In this document: positions 17,125-24,951 of the stretch, piece after piece
Position numbering within the stretch: position 1 is the stretch's first letter
How the letters are laid out: each line of letters starts with the position of its first letter
Assembly: GCA_965249615.1 (NCBI GenBank)
Contig: CBDFMI010000005.1
Location: forward strand, 124,001 to 188,000
DNA from: G963555815 sp965249615 [NCBI: bacterium]
GTDB lineage: Bacteria > UBA8248 > JACPRG01
Length of the DNA: 64,000 nucleotides
Reading direction: 5' to 3'
Position numbers and translations under genes: made by a program
Notes under the pieces: generated by a model
Seen by the model: only the letters and a program-made list of their open reading frames with translations
What the model was told of the DNA's origin: nothing
Databases searched by the model: none

Positions 17125-17649
17125 TTAGAACTCGATGAGGGAGAAGACCTCATGGTTTTTAAGTCGCTCTCGCCCCTTGAGGAAAGTCAGTTCGATCAGG
17201 AAGGCGAGCCCTATCACGACCCCCTGCAATTTCTCCACCAGCTCAACGGCCGCCACCGAGGTCCCCCCGGTCGCCAGGAGATCATCCACCACCAGGACCC
17301 GGTCCCCCTGCCGCACAGAGTCCTCGTGGATCTCCAGCTCGTCCGTCCCGTACTCCAGTTCGTACTGGGTCTTGATGGTCCGGTAGGGGAGTTTTCCCCC
17401 TTTTCGGATGAGGATGACGCCGCAGTTGAGCTTGTAGGCCAGAGGGGCCCCGAAGACAAAGCCCCGGGCCTCGGCCGCCACGATTAGGTCCACTTTTTGG
17501 TCGATGTAGTGGTCCCCGATGAGGTCGATGGCGGTCACAAAGGCTTGGCCGTTGGACAGGAGCGTCGTGATGTCCTTGAAAAGGACCCCTTTCTTTGGGA
17601 AGTCCGGGATATCCCGGATCATGCCTTTGAGCTCTTGAGGTCCCAACAT
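17125..17649 (-). CDS. apt: Adenine phosphoribosyltransferase
   Basis: It makes AMP from adenine and PRPP (purine salvage). Type I PRTase with the PRPP loop VLVVDDLLATGGT, the N-terminal IPDFPKKGVLFKDITTLL and AAEARGFVFGAPLAYKL, all diagnostic of Apt. The length is 174 residues. It is the last gene of a three-gene minus-strand group with the LysM/M23 lipoprotein 11 bp upstream. It could recycle adenine released by MtnP. Confidence 0.97.
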   Translation of the reverse strand: MLGPQELKGMIRDIPDFPKKGVLFKDITTLLSNGQAFVTAIDLIGDHYIDQKVDLIVAAEARGFVFGAPLAYKLNCGVILIRKGGKLPYRTIKTQYELEYGTDELEIHEDSVRQGDRVLVVDDLLATGGTSVAAVELVEKLQGVVIGLAFLIELTFLKGRERLKNHEVFSLIEF

Positions 17650-17660
17650 GATGTCTCCCT

Positions 17661-18404
17661 TCAGGGCAAAAAGAAGAGGGGGTCCTGAGGTGAGGTTCGG
17701 TTTCGGATCTCAAAGTGCAGATGAGGACCCGTTGAGCGCCCCGTGTTCCCCACGAGGGCGATAGCCTCCCCTTGGCGGACCTGTTGTCCTACCTTCACCA
17801 GATTTTTCCGGTTATGCGCATAGACGGAGTGGAAACCGCTGGCATGCCGAAGTATGACCATCAGGCCATACCCGCCAGGCCCCCTGTCACTGAAGATGAC
17901 CGTCCCCTCCTCGGCGGCCCGGATGGGGGTCCCGGTCACGGCGGCGATGTCAACGCCCTGGTGCATTTGGTGGCCTCTTCGGCCGAAGGGGGAAGTCAGG
18001 GAGCCGCGAAGAGGCCAGTCGAAGTCCAGTTCTCCCGGGATGATCACGCTGGCCTCGGCGTCGGGGATGACCCCTCGAGGCGACTCCCCGGGCGCCTTCG
18101 TCACCCTCGCCTTTCTCGACGGCACCTTCCGGACCCGCCTGGCCCCTGGGATAAAGAGCCGGGTTCCCTTTCGAATCTTCCTCGGATCTGCAATGTGGTT
18201 CGCCTTGGCGAGATCCTGCACCTCCACTCCGTAAGTTCGGGCGATCCGATACAGGGTCTCGCCAGGCTTGATGACGTGATAAACGCCTCGTCTTCGAAGA
18301 TCTTTCTGCGATCCAAAGCGAAGTGATCCACACCCGGAAAGGAACGCGAGAACAAGAATGCCTCCCACGAGGAGGCCGCGTCGCTTCCTCACTTTCTGTG
18401 CCAC
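17661..18404 (-). CDS. LysM and M23 peptidase-domain lipoprotein (NlpD/EnvC-like)
   Basis: A cell-wall protein of 247 residues. The N-terminus (KRRGLLVGGILVLAFLSGCG) is a lipoprotein signal with Cys25. A LysM domain follows (YHVIKPGETLYRIARTYGV..., about 41-86), a basic linker, then an M23 domain (about 130-245) with HQMHQGVDIAA, SVYAHNRKN and GPHLHFEIRN. HxxxD and HLH zinc residues are retained, so it may be an active endopeptidase rather than only an amidase activator. It starts at GTG 18404; a GTG at 18392 is possible. Confidence 0.92.
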   Translation of the reverse strand: MAQKVRKRRGLLVGGILVLAFLSGCGSLRFGSQKDLRRRGVYHVIKPGETLYRIARTYGVEVQDLAKANHIADPRKIRKGTRLFIPGARRVRKVPSRKARVTKAPGESPRGVIPDAEASVIIPGELDFDWPLRGSLTSPFGRRGHQMHQGVDIAAVTGTPIRAAEEGTVIFSDRGPGGYGLMVILRHASGFHSVYAHNRKNLVKVGQQVRQGEAIALVGNTGRSTGPHLHFEIRNRTSPQDPLFFLP

Positions 18405-18427
18405 CTCCTCAGCGGAGGACCCACCGG

Positions 18428-18886
18428 TTATCCCTTGGAGCAGGCGGCCATCGCCTGCTCAACGGCGGAGACGGGGTCAATTGCCCGAGCCACCTCGTCG
18501 GGCGCAACGCGACAGCCAAGACTTATAACGGGTTTTCCCATTTGGAGGGCGAAGGCCAACTCCGACAGGGTGCCGTAGCTTCCGTCCAGGGCGATGAGAG
18601 ATCGCGCCGTCCGGACCAGGACCGCGTTTCGGGCATAGCCCATACCCGTCACGACCGGGACGTCCACGTAGGGATTTCCCTCTTCCGCTTGATGTCCGGG
18701 CAGAATCCCGACGGTGAGCCCGCCCGCCTCTTGGGCGCCCTTGCAGGCGGCCTCCATGACACCCCCCAGCCCTCCGCAGACGAGGACCGCCCCCCTTTGG
18801 GCGATCTCCCGGCCTACGTCGTAAGCCTGGGCGCAAACCTCTTGGGAGGACTCGCTCCCTCCGATAACGCCGATCATGGTCTTCAT
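18428..18886 (-). CDS. SLOG-fold (TIGR00725/LOG-like) protein
   Basis: A 152-residue Rossmann-like nucleotide-binding protein. IGVIGGSESS at the N-terminus, VLVCGGLGGVMEAACKGA, and YARNAVLVRTARSLIAL match the TIGR00725 branch. The PGGxGTxxE motif of LOG phosphoribohydrolases is replaced by DGSYGTLSE, which keeps GTxxE but lacks PGG, so cytokinin-type hydrolysis should not be assumed. It heads the group SLOG-M23-apt. Confidence 0.82.
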   Translation of the reverse strand: MKTMIGVIGGSESSQEVCAQAYDVGREIAQRGAVLVCGGLGGVMEAACKGAQEAGGLTVGILPGHQAEEGNPYVDVPVVTGMGYARNAVLVRTARSLIALDGSYGTLSELAFALQMGKPVISLGCRVAPDEVARAIDPVSAVEQAMAACSKG

Positions 18887-19188
18887 CTCGCCCTCATCTA
18901 AGAGATCTTTGATCTTCTGGACTCAAACCGGTCAGGGGGCAAGTCTTAAACTCGCCATTCCCTGCTTCAGGATACCTTCCGACCTACGGACGATCAACGC
19001 TCAGGGCTAATCCCTCAATCATCAATAAATCAGGCAAGGGCGAACCTGTGATGAAATGTGGGTATCCTGACCTCGACTGAGAATGATAGTGATAGTGTTC
19101 ACTGGCAGGGGGGTATCTGGAAAATTCCAACTTTAGGTGAGTATATCATTTGAGCTGCTCCCGTTCATCTCTGGAAAAAAGGTGAGGC
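18887..19188. other. 302-bp divergent intergenic region with a weak Fur-box-like motif
   Basis: No gene is seen. At 19079-19097 three tandem GATAAT-like hexamers (GAGAAT GATAGT GATAGT) match 13 of 19 positions of the Fur consensus, which is weak. The last 24 bases (19164-19187) are a leader motif shared with tldD, described separately. Confidence 0.3.
19164..19187 (+). repeat. 24-nt leader motif, copy 1 (before the second PIG-L gene)
   Basis: The run TTCATCTCTGGAAAA, then A, then AGGTGAGG lies directly before the ATG. It matches 32962-32985 before tldD at 23 of 24 positions. It includes the ribosome-binding AGGTGAGG. The genes it precedes are unrelated. Confidence 0.6.
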
Positions 19189-19916
19189 ATGATGGAGCCA
19201 AACGATTTGACACCCCTTCCTGAGGATTGGGACCGCGCGCTGGCGATTGTCGCCCATCCAGATGATTTGGATATGGGGCGGCAAGCGCGGTGGCGCGTTG
19301 GACCTCACAAGGAAAGCTGGTGCGCTACCTTCTGGTCACGCGGGGCGAGGCGGGCATCAACTCCATGGCGCCGGAGAAGGTGGGGCCCCTTCGCGAAGAG
19401 GAAGAGCGCAAAGGCGCACGCATCGTGGGCGTGGAATCCGTTGAATTCCTCGATTATCAAGATGGGATCATCGAATATAGACTCTCCTTGCGGCGCGATC
19501 TCTCCCGGGCGATCCGAAGGCACCGGCCGGAAGTTTTGGTTACCCTGTCCCACCACATGACATGGGGGGGCGGGGCGCTCAACATGGCGGATCACCGCTG
19601 GGTGACCATGGCGGTACTGGACGCGGCGAAGGACGCCGGCAACCGCTGGATCTTTCCTGAGTTGATTTCGGAAGGTGCTGAACCTTGGAACGGTGTGCGG
19701 ATGGTGTTGCTCAGCGGTTCTCCTTATTCAACGCACACGGTCGATGTGTCTGGATTTCTGGAAAAGGGCATCGCCTCTTTAGAACAGCACCGTGTCTACA
19801 TGGAAAACCTTCCCTATGAATTCGACTTCCGGGCGTTCCTGCGCGGCCGGGCCGTGGAGATGGGAAAACGTGCGGGATGTGAATTCGCCGAATCCTTTGA
19901 AACCATTAAGATCTAG
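19189..19916 (+). CDS. PIG-L family deacetylase, second copy, frameshifted
   Basis: LmbE/PIG-L-like deacetylase. As written, AIVAHPDDLDMGRQARW breaks the family. Adding one T after 19272 gives AHPDDLDYGAASAVARW and joins the long downstream frame (SQGKLVRYLLVTRGEAGIN ... ADHRWVTMAVLDAA). The whole is then 242 residues, and the metal ligands HPDD and ADHRWV are intact. ATG 19189 or 19192 follows AGGTGAGG. About the same size as the copy at 16.3 kb but clearly diverged from it. Either a recently inactivated gene or a one-base assembly error. Confidence 0.82.
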
Positions 19917-20012
19917 GGTGTGGGGGAGGGCGGCCTAACTTAAACTAAAATGTTAAGTATTGTCTGCTATCTTACTTGATTGCAAAAGAAACAGGCTTTC
20001 TCTATTTCTGGC

Positions 20013-21680
20013 TCACCGGGTGACGGCGCCTTCGGACGCGGACGAAACCAAACGGGCGTACTTGGCCATGACGCCGGTTGTGTAACGCGCCGGCGGGGGC
20101 TTCCATTGGCTGAGCCGATCTTTTAGTTCTTTGTCTGACAACTCAACCGACAGCTTGCGGGCGGCCACGTCAAAGGTAATCGTGTCGCCATTGCGGAGAG
20201 CGGCGATTGGGCCGCCGACAGCTGCCTCGGGGGCGACGTGGCCGGCCATGAGGCCGTGCGTTGCCCCTGAGAAGCGGCCGTCCGTCAACAGGGCCACCGA
20301 ATCGCCGAGACCGGCGCCCACGATGGCCGCTGTGACGCCGAGCATCTCGCGCATCCCGGGCCCCCCCTTGGGCCCCTCATAGCGGATAACCACCACGTCA
20401 CCCTTTGAAATTTCCCGTTTCTGGACTGCTGCGAAGGCGTCCTCCTCCCGATCGAAGACCCGGGCCGGGCCCTGGTGGGTCATCCGCTTGTGGCCGGCGG
20501 CCTTCAGGACGCAGCCCTCGGGGGCGAGATTTCCTTTCAGGATGACAAGCCCGCCGGTCGGCTTGATGGGATTTGAGATGGGTCGTACGACCTCCTGACC
20601 GGGAGTCTCGACCGCGCTCTTTGCCTCTTCTCCGATGGTGCGCCCCGTGACGGTTCGCTCATCGGCGTTGAGAAGCCCGGCCTCGAAGAGCCGGCTGGCG
20701 ACGAGGCGAACCCCGCCGGCGCGGTGGAGGTCCGTGGCGACAAAACGCCCCCCCGGCTTCAGGTCGCAGAGGACGGGTACGCGGGAACTGATCGAGTCGA
20801 AATCTTCGATGGCCAGCGGGACGTCCATCTCTTGGGCGATGGCCAGGAGGTGCAGAACGCCGTTTGTCGAACCGCCCGTCGCGGCGATGGAGGCGATGGC
20901 GTTCTCGAGGGCGCCGCGCGTGATGATCTGGCTTGGGCGAAGGTCGCGGCGAAGGAGGTCCATCACTATCTGACCCGCCTGGAAAGCGGCCTCGTCCTTT
21001 TGAGAGTCCATGGCAGGGACCTCCCCGAGCCCCATCGGAGATATGCCGAGGAGATCTAGGGCCGTGGCCATTGTATTTGCAGTGAACTGGCCCCCGCAGG
21101 CACCGGCCCCAGGGCAGGCGCTGCCCTCCAGCTCCCGGAGCTCCTCCATCGTCATCTTGCCGGCGGCCTGGGCGCCGACGGCCTCGAAGACGTCCTGAAT
21201 AGTCACGTCTCTACCCTGGAACCGGCCGGGCTGGATCGAGCCGCCATAGAGCACGAGAGAGGGAACATCCAGGCGGGCGAGGGCCATGACGGTCCCCGGG
21301 TTGGTCTTGTCGCAGCCGGAGAGGGCGACGACGGCGTCGAAGTGATGGCCGCGGGCAACGAGCTCAATCGAGTCAGCGATGACCTCGCGACTGACCAGGG
21401 ACGCCTTCATCCCCTCCGCCCCCATGGAGATCCCGTCGGAGACAGAGACCGTGTTGAACTCGATGGGCGTCCCGCCCGCGGCGCGGACCCCCTCCTTCAC
21501 CTTGGCCGCCAGCCGTCGCAGGTGATAGTTGCAGGGCATCACCTCGATCCATGTGTTCGCGATCCCGACGAGAGGGCGGGCGATGTCCTCGTCGGTGAAG
21601 CCGACCGCCTTGAGCATCGCGCGGGCCGGGGCTCGATCAGGCCCTTCCGTGATGGCGCGGCTTCTGTGTTTCAGGGTCAT
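20013..21680 (-). CDS. ilvD: Dihydroxy-acid dehydratase
   Basis: It dehydrates 2,3-dihydroxy acids to 2-oxo acids, the shared step to valine, isoleucine and (via 2-oxoisovalerate) leucine. It supplies the substrate chain used by leuCDB of this window. Fe-S cluster cysteines are in [21 protein letters not shown] and [18 protein letters not shown]; the C-terminal part has [13 protein letters not shown]. The ATG at 21680 gives 555 residues, the family length; the longer frame adds a non-family N-terminus. It follows the SagB-type gene by 16 bp. Confidence 0.96.
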   Translation of the reverse strand: MTLKHRSRAITEGPDRAPARAMLKAVGFTDEDIARPLVGIANTWIEVMPCNYHLRRLAAKVKEGVRAAGGTPIEFNTVSVSDGISMGAEGMKASLVSREVIADSIELVARGHHFDAVVALSGCDKTNPGTVMALARLDVPSLVLYGGSIQPGRFQGRDVTIQDVFEAVGAQAAGKMTMEELRELEGSACPGAGACGGQFTANTMATALDLLGISPMGLGEVPAMDSQKDEAAFQAGQIVMDLLRRDLRPSQIITRGALENAIASIAATGGSTNGVLHLLAIAQEMDVPLAIEDFDSISSRVPVLCDLKPGGRFVATDLHRAGGVRLVASRLFEAGLLNADERTVTGRTIGEEAKSAVETPGQEVVRPISNPIKPTGGLVILKGNLAPEGCVLKAAGHKRMTHQGPARVFDREEDAFAAVQKREISKGDVVVIRYEGPKGGPGMREMLGVTAAIVGAGLGDSVALLTDGRFSGATHGLMAGHVAPEAAVGGPIAALRNGDTITFDVAARKLSVELSDKELKDRLSQWKPPPARYTTGVMAKYARLVSSASEGAVTR

Positions 21681-21696
21681 CACTGGGTTCTCCTCG

Positions 21697-23232
21697 TTAC
21701 TTCTTTCGCTTCGCCGGCCTGCCGAGGGCGACCAAAAACATAACACTCTTGTCTCCCGCGTGGGGTGAAAAGAAGGCATTCACGGCATCGTCGAAGAAGG
21801 TGAGACCGGTGGCCCCGAACCCCTGTCCGTAGGCTGAGAGATAAATCTTGCCGCCGAGGATGGCGGCCTCCAGCTGGGCGGCCCGGTAGCCCCGGTTTCC
21901 GAACCGCTCCAGGACCGTCTTCAAGTCCGACAGGAAATAGATATTCACGCTGGCGTCCGCTGGCAACTCCTGTCCGAGCCCGAGGTGACCGGCCTCACCG
22001 CGAAACTGACCCTTCTTCAACTGTTCGAGGGCCCGTTCCTTGCTATGGAAGACATAGGTGCCGGCCGCAAGACCCTCGACGTCGTTCACGATCAGATAAA
22101 GACTGTTGAGGCACGGTGAGGCCGACCCGAGGAAATCCCCCGGGATACCTCGGGTCGAACGGTCAAGGGCGGTTGAGAGCTGTTGGAAGGTGATGGGCTC
22201 CTTGGCAAACTCACGAGCTGATCCCCGTCGCAGGATGACGTCAAAGATGGATTCTTGGGGGAGCTCTGCGTCGGTGAGAGGTTTAAGGGCAAGGAGTCTC
22301 CCCGAGGGCGGGGGGCCCTTGGGGGATGAAATGGTGCCATGCCAGTCGGCCGCCTCTTCCTCGGAGATCAGCGAAGAGGTTTCGTGCATTGCCCGGATGG
22401 CCGGATAATCAGTCTCGCTCTCGGACAAGGGGAGGGTTTCCAGGCGAAGCGGGGCCACCTTCGGAGAGGGCGGAGGCGTCCCTTCATCCTCCCCGAGGGA
22501 CACCAGGGCCAGGGCCACCTCTCGGTCGCTGTCGACCCCCAGGAGGGAGTTGACCTCCGTGTCCACGAAGCCGAGGGCGACTCGAGACGGGACGTCGTGA
22601 GCGGCAGAAACCGCGAGGAGGTTCGCCAGGATTGTGCCGGAATCCCAGAAACAGTGCCGGTAGGCTCGCGCCTGGTATTTCCAGGAGTTTCGCCAGTAGG
22701 TGCTGGTGAGGACTGCGATGGCGGGCGCCCTCCCCACGGAGGCCTCTTGTCCGCTTGCCCGTATTAGGACCGAACGGTGATCGCCTGCGCGAAGCAAACG
22801 GACTGAAAAATCGTGGACGCCGTAGTGGTAGACACCGGCCTCAAGGCCGGGGAGGTCGCCACAGACGAGATAGAGCTCGATGTGGTAAAGGGCCCCTGTG
22901 CAGGCGGCGGCCCGAAAGTACAACTCGCCTCCCGTGTAGGTTCGCTTCTTGGTGATCCCGGCAGACAAGAAGAAGATCCGCGACAGGGTCTCTAAATCGG
23001 GGGTGCAACTCTTGTGGGATCCTTCGCCCGAGGCTGAAATGGCCGAAAGGGCCGACCCCTTCAAGGGGGTGCCCTCCCTGGGCAGCGGGATGGGTTTTAG
23101 CGTGGAATACACCTTGTAGGGCAAAGGCTGGTTCTCCCAGTCCATATAATGAGGGTTTGAGTAGATGCTGGCTTGGGAGTGTTTGGTCTGGTTGTGATAC
23201 GTCCAGGTTGCTTCGAGGTCACGATTTCCCAA
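21697..23232 (-). CDS. SagB-type FMN oxidoreductase with tandem nitroreductase domains
   Basis: A 511-residue protein with two nitroreductase-fold repeats (about 70-250 and 320-505). The N-terminus (YHNQTKHS ... [13 protein letters not shown]) is typical of SagB/ThcOx-like dehydrogenases, which oxidise azolines to azoles in some peptide natural products. The first repeat has [16 protein letters not shown] and [20 protein letters not shown]; the second has RRGSAREF and the [20 protein letters not shown] helix. No cyclodehydratase or precursor gene is nearby, so the substrate is open. TTG start at 23232 after GGAG. Probably co-transcribed with ilvD. Confidence 0.85.
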   Translation of the reverse strand: MGNRDLEATWTYHNQTKHSQASIYSNPHYMDWENQPLPYKVYSTLKPIPLPREGTPLKGSALSAISASGEGSHKSCTPDLETLSRIFFLSAGITKKRTYTGGELYFRAAACTGALYHIELYLVCGDLPGLEAGVYHYGVHDFSVRLLRAGDHRSVLIRASGQEASVGRAPAIAVLTSTYWRNSWKYQARAYRHCFWDSGTILANLLAVSAAHDVPSRVALGFVDTEVNSLLGVDSDREVALALVSLGEDEGTPPPSPKVAPLRLETLPLSESETDYPAIRAMHETSSLISEEEAADWHGTISSPKGPPPSGRLLALKPLTDAELPQESIFDVILRRGSAREFAKEPITFQQLSTALDRSTRGIPGDFLGSASPCLNSLYLIVNDVEGLAAGTYVFHSKERALEQLKKGQFRGEAGHLGLGQELPADASVNIYFLSDLKTVLERFGNRGYRAAQLEAAILGGKIYLSAYGQGFGATGLTFFDDAVNAFFSPHAGDKSVMFLVALGRPAKRKK

Positions 23233-23317
23233 TGAACTGCTCCAAAAGAAGCCCCGGGAAGTGAGAGATGGGGTTTTGCCAGGGAGGCTGGAATGGTCGT
23301 TCCTGTCTTGGCCCGTT

Positions 23318-23836
23318 TTATTCGATCTTGACTACCTTGACGTCGAAGGTCAGCGTCTTTCCAGCCAACGGGTGGTTGAAATCCAAGACGACCAATTCCT
23401 CTTTGATCTCGTGAACCCTGAAGCGTTGAAGGTTCCCTGATGGATCTCGCGCAACCAGCTCCTCGCCCGCTTTCTGGAGGTCCTCTGGAACCAGCGCTTT
23501 CTCCACCTCCACGAAGGCGTCAGGGTTGAGCGTTCCGTAGGCCTTCTCAGGTTCCAGGGTGACCGTTTTCGTATCCCCCTCCACCAGACCCAGGATGGCG
23601 GCCTGGAGGGCGGGGAGGATCTGCCCTGAACCCTGGGTATAGGTGAGGGGTTCCTCTCCGACGTTGCTTTCAACCTCCGTCTTGTCCGGGAGGGTGAGTG
23701 TGTACTCGATGGAAACCTGCTTGCCGTCGGCCACCCCCTCCTGCGCCTTTGCGCTGTCTGCGACAACCCAGAGCAATAAAGACACAAAGACGACAAGCAG
23801 CGGAGAGGTTCCCGCAATTCGTCTGGGCAATTTCAT
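23318..23836 (-). CDS. FKBP-type (SlyD-like) peptidyl-prolyl isomerase, exported
   Basis: A proline isomerase/chaperone. From the ATG near 23836 it has a signal peptide (PLLVVFVSLLLWVVADSAKA) and a mature domain of about 140 residues. VSIEYTLTLPDKTEVESN, GSGQILPALQAAILGL and the C-terminal DFNHPLAGKTLTFDVKV are SlyD-like, with the insert-in-flap region between them. SlyD itself is cytoplasmic, so an exported form would help fold periplasmic proteins. It stands alone between the SagB-type gene and the bactofilin gene. Confidence 0.92.
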   Translation of the reverse strand: MKLPRRIAGTSPLLVVFVSLLLWVVADSAKAQEGVADGKQVSIEYTLTLPDKTEVESNVGEEPLTYTQGSGQILPALQAAILGLVEGDTKTVTLEPEKAYGTLNPDAFVEVEKALVPEDLQKAGEELVARDPSGNLQRFRVHEIKEELVVLDFNHPLAGKTLTFDVKVVKIE

Positions 23837-23963
23837 GGCCACGACTCCTTCTTCCGCCGCGTGACTAGATTCGCGTGAGATGGGGTACACGCAAGCGCCA
23901 ATAAGTCTGGTGGGTCTGTCAGCTTTCTCTTCTTCACTATAAATGCAGGCGAATATGAATGAA

Positions 23964-24362
23964 TCAAGCTTCTTGGAGCTTGACGCTGCCTTTCACCGTG
24001 GCGCCGTCTTCCATCTGAAGCCTGGCGGCCTTCAGTTCTCCTTCGAAGTGAGCTGTTTTATCAAGCTTGACCAGCCCCTTGGCCATTAGGGTTCCTTTGA
24101 AATCCCCTCGGATAACCACGTTCTCGCTCTGAATATTCGCCTCGACCTTTCCCCCTTCTTCGATGCTCACTTGGTGTGCTTCCAGATGGACCTCGCCGGT
24201 CAAAGTTCCCCGGACCACGAGGTCTCCTCTTCCCGTCACCTTTCCGCTGAAGGTGATCCCCTGGCCGACCAGAGAGCAGTGGGTTTCGGCTGGACTGCGG
24301 GTGTCGGCCAGCACATCGAGTAGAGCCCCGCCTTGGCTACCCACTTTTTTTTCTTCCGACAT
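23964..24362 (-). CDS. Bactofilin
   Basis: A polymer-forming cytoskeletal protein of about 132 residues that often acts in cell shape or polar organisation. The core is a right-handed beta-helix of short repeats: TFSGKVTGRGDLVVRGTL, HQVSIEEGGKVEANIQ, ENVVIRGDFKGTL and KTAHFEGELKAARL. The ATG at 24362 (MSEEKKVGSQ) gives the usual short N-terminal tail; the frame extends to 24548 but that part is unlike any bactofilin. The LysM/M23 protein at 17.7 kb could be a functional partner, as seen elsewhere, but they are not adjacent. Confidence 0.88.
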   Translation of the reverse strand: MSEEKKVGSQGGALLDVLADTRSPAETHCSLVGQGITFSGKVTGRGDLVVRGTLTGEVHLEAHQVSIEEGGKVEANIQSENVVIRGDFKGTLMAKGLVKLDKTAHFEGELKAARLQMEDGATVKGSVKLQEA

Positions 24363-24736
24363 CACGACACCCCCCTTGAAATATTCAGCGCACCGAATCC
24401 CCTGTCTGACAAGTGTCAACCCCTCTTCCCAGGAGACCCCCATTGGCCTCAATTGGGGGAGGGTGCAGAACCTCTTCCTGGGAGCAAAGAGAATCGTCCC
24501 TCCGCTCGCCCGTATTGGCGTCCCACGCTGGGTTTGGTATTGCCCCACCAGTCTATCTGATTTTCTTGCCCAGGGGAGCTTTTGATCGGGCGCACCAGGT
24601 TTGGGGTTCCGGGCGGATTGCGCTCATTGCGCTCAGCGACAGGGGGGATGTCACGGCGGATGAGGGCATACCCGGTAAAGAGACGCCCAGCTTGGGTTCT
24701 GCGGGATTCCGGGGTTTTCAAAGACCCCGAAAAGGC
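24363..24736. other. About 370 bp with no supported gene
   Basis: The open frames here are short and lack family features. The region is upstream of both the bactofilin (minus) and the VCBS gene (plus) and presumably holds their control signals. Only the plus promoter at 24737 is clear to me. Confidence 0.4.
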
Positions 24737-24766
24737 TTGACAGTCAGAGGGTGAGCAAGATATATT
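24737..24766 (+). promoter_or_regulatory. Promoter of the first VCBS/ASPIC gene
   Basis: A perfect TTGACA (24737-24742), 18 bases, then TATATT (24761-24766). Predicted transcription start near 24774, giving a leader of about 180 nt before the ATG at 24952. Confidence 0.65.
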
Positions 24767-24778
24767 CAGAATATATCT
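24758..24778. promoter_or_regulatory. Perfect 21-bp palindrome over the -10 box (operator candidate)
   Basis: AGATATATTC and GAATATATCT are exact reverse complements around a central A. The palindrome covers the -10 box and the expected transcription start, the usual place for a repressor operator. The cognate regulator is not identifiable here. Confidence 0.6.
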
Positions 24779-24951
24779 CAATTCTTCAATGTGATGGAAG
24801 TAGGGGGATATGTCCTTCCAAGCAGCAATTCTCACCTAGGGAGACAGATGAGGGAGAGCACGAGGGTTTCAGGGAAGGGAGTCTGAGGCCTGCGTCACCA
24901 GCTTGTCTCGGCGCTGTAGAGGTTCAAGGTCACCTATTGGAGGAGATGGTC

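Noticed and set aside
19079-19097. Fur-box-like GATAAT repeats
   Set aside because: Only 13 of 19 positions match and no iron-related gene follows; not strong enough to claim as a finding.
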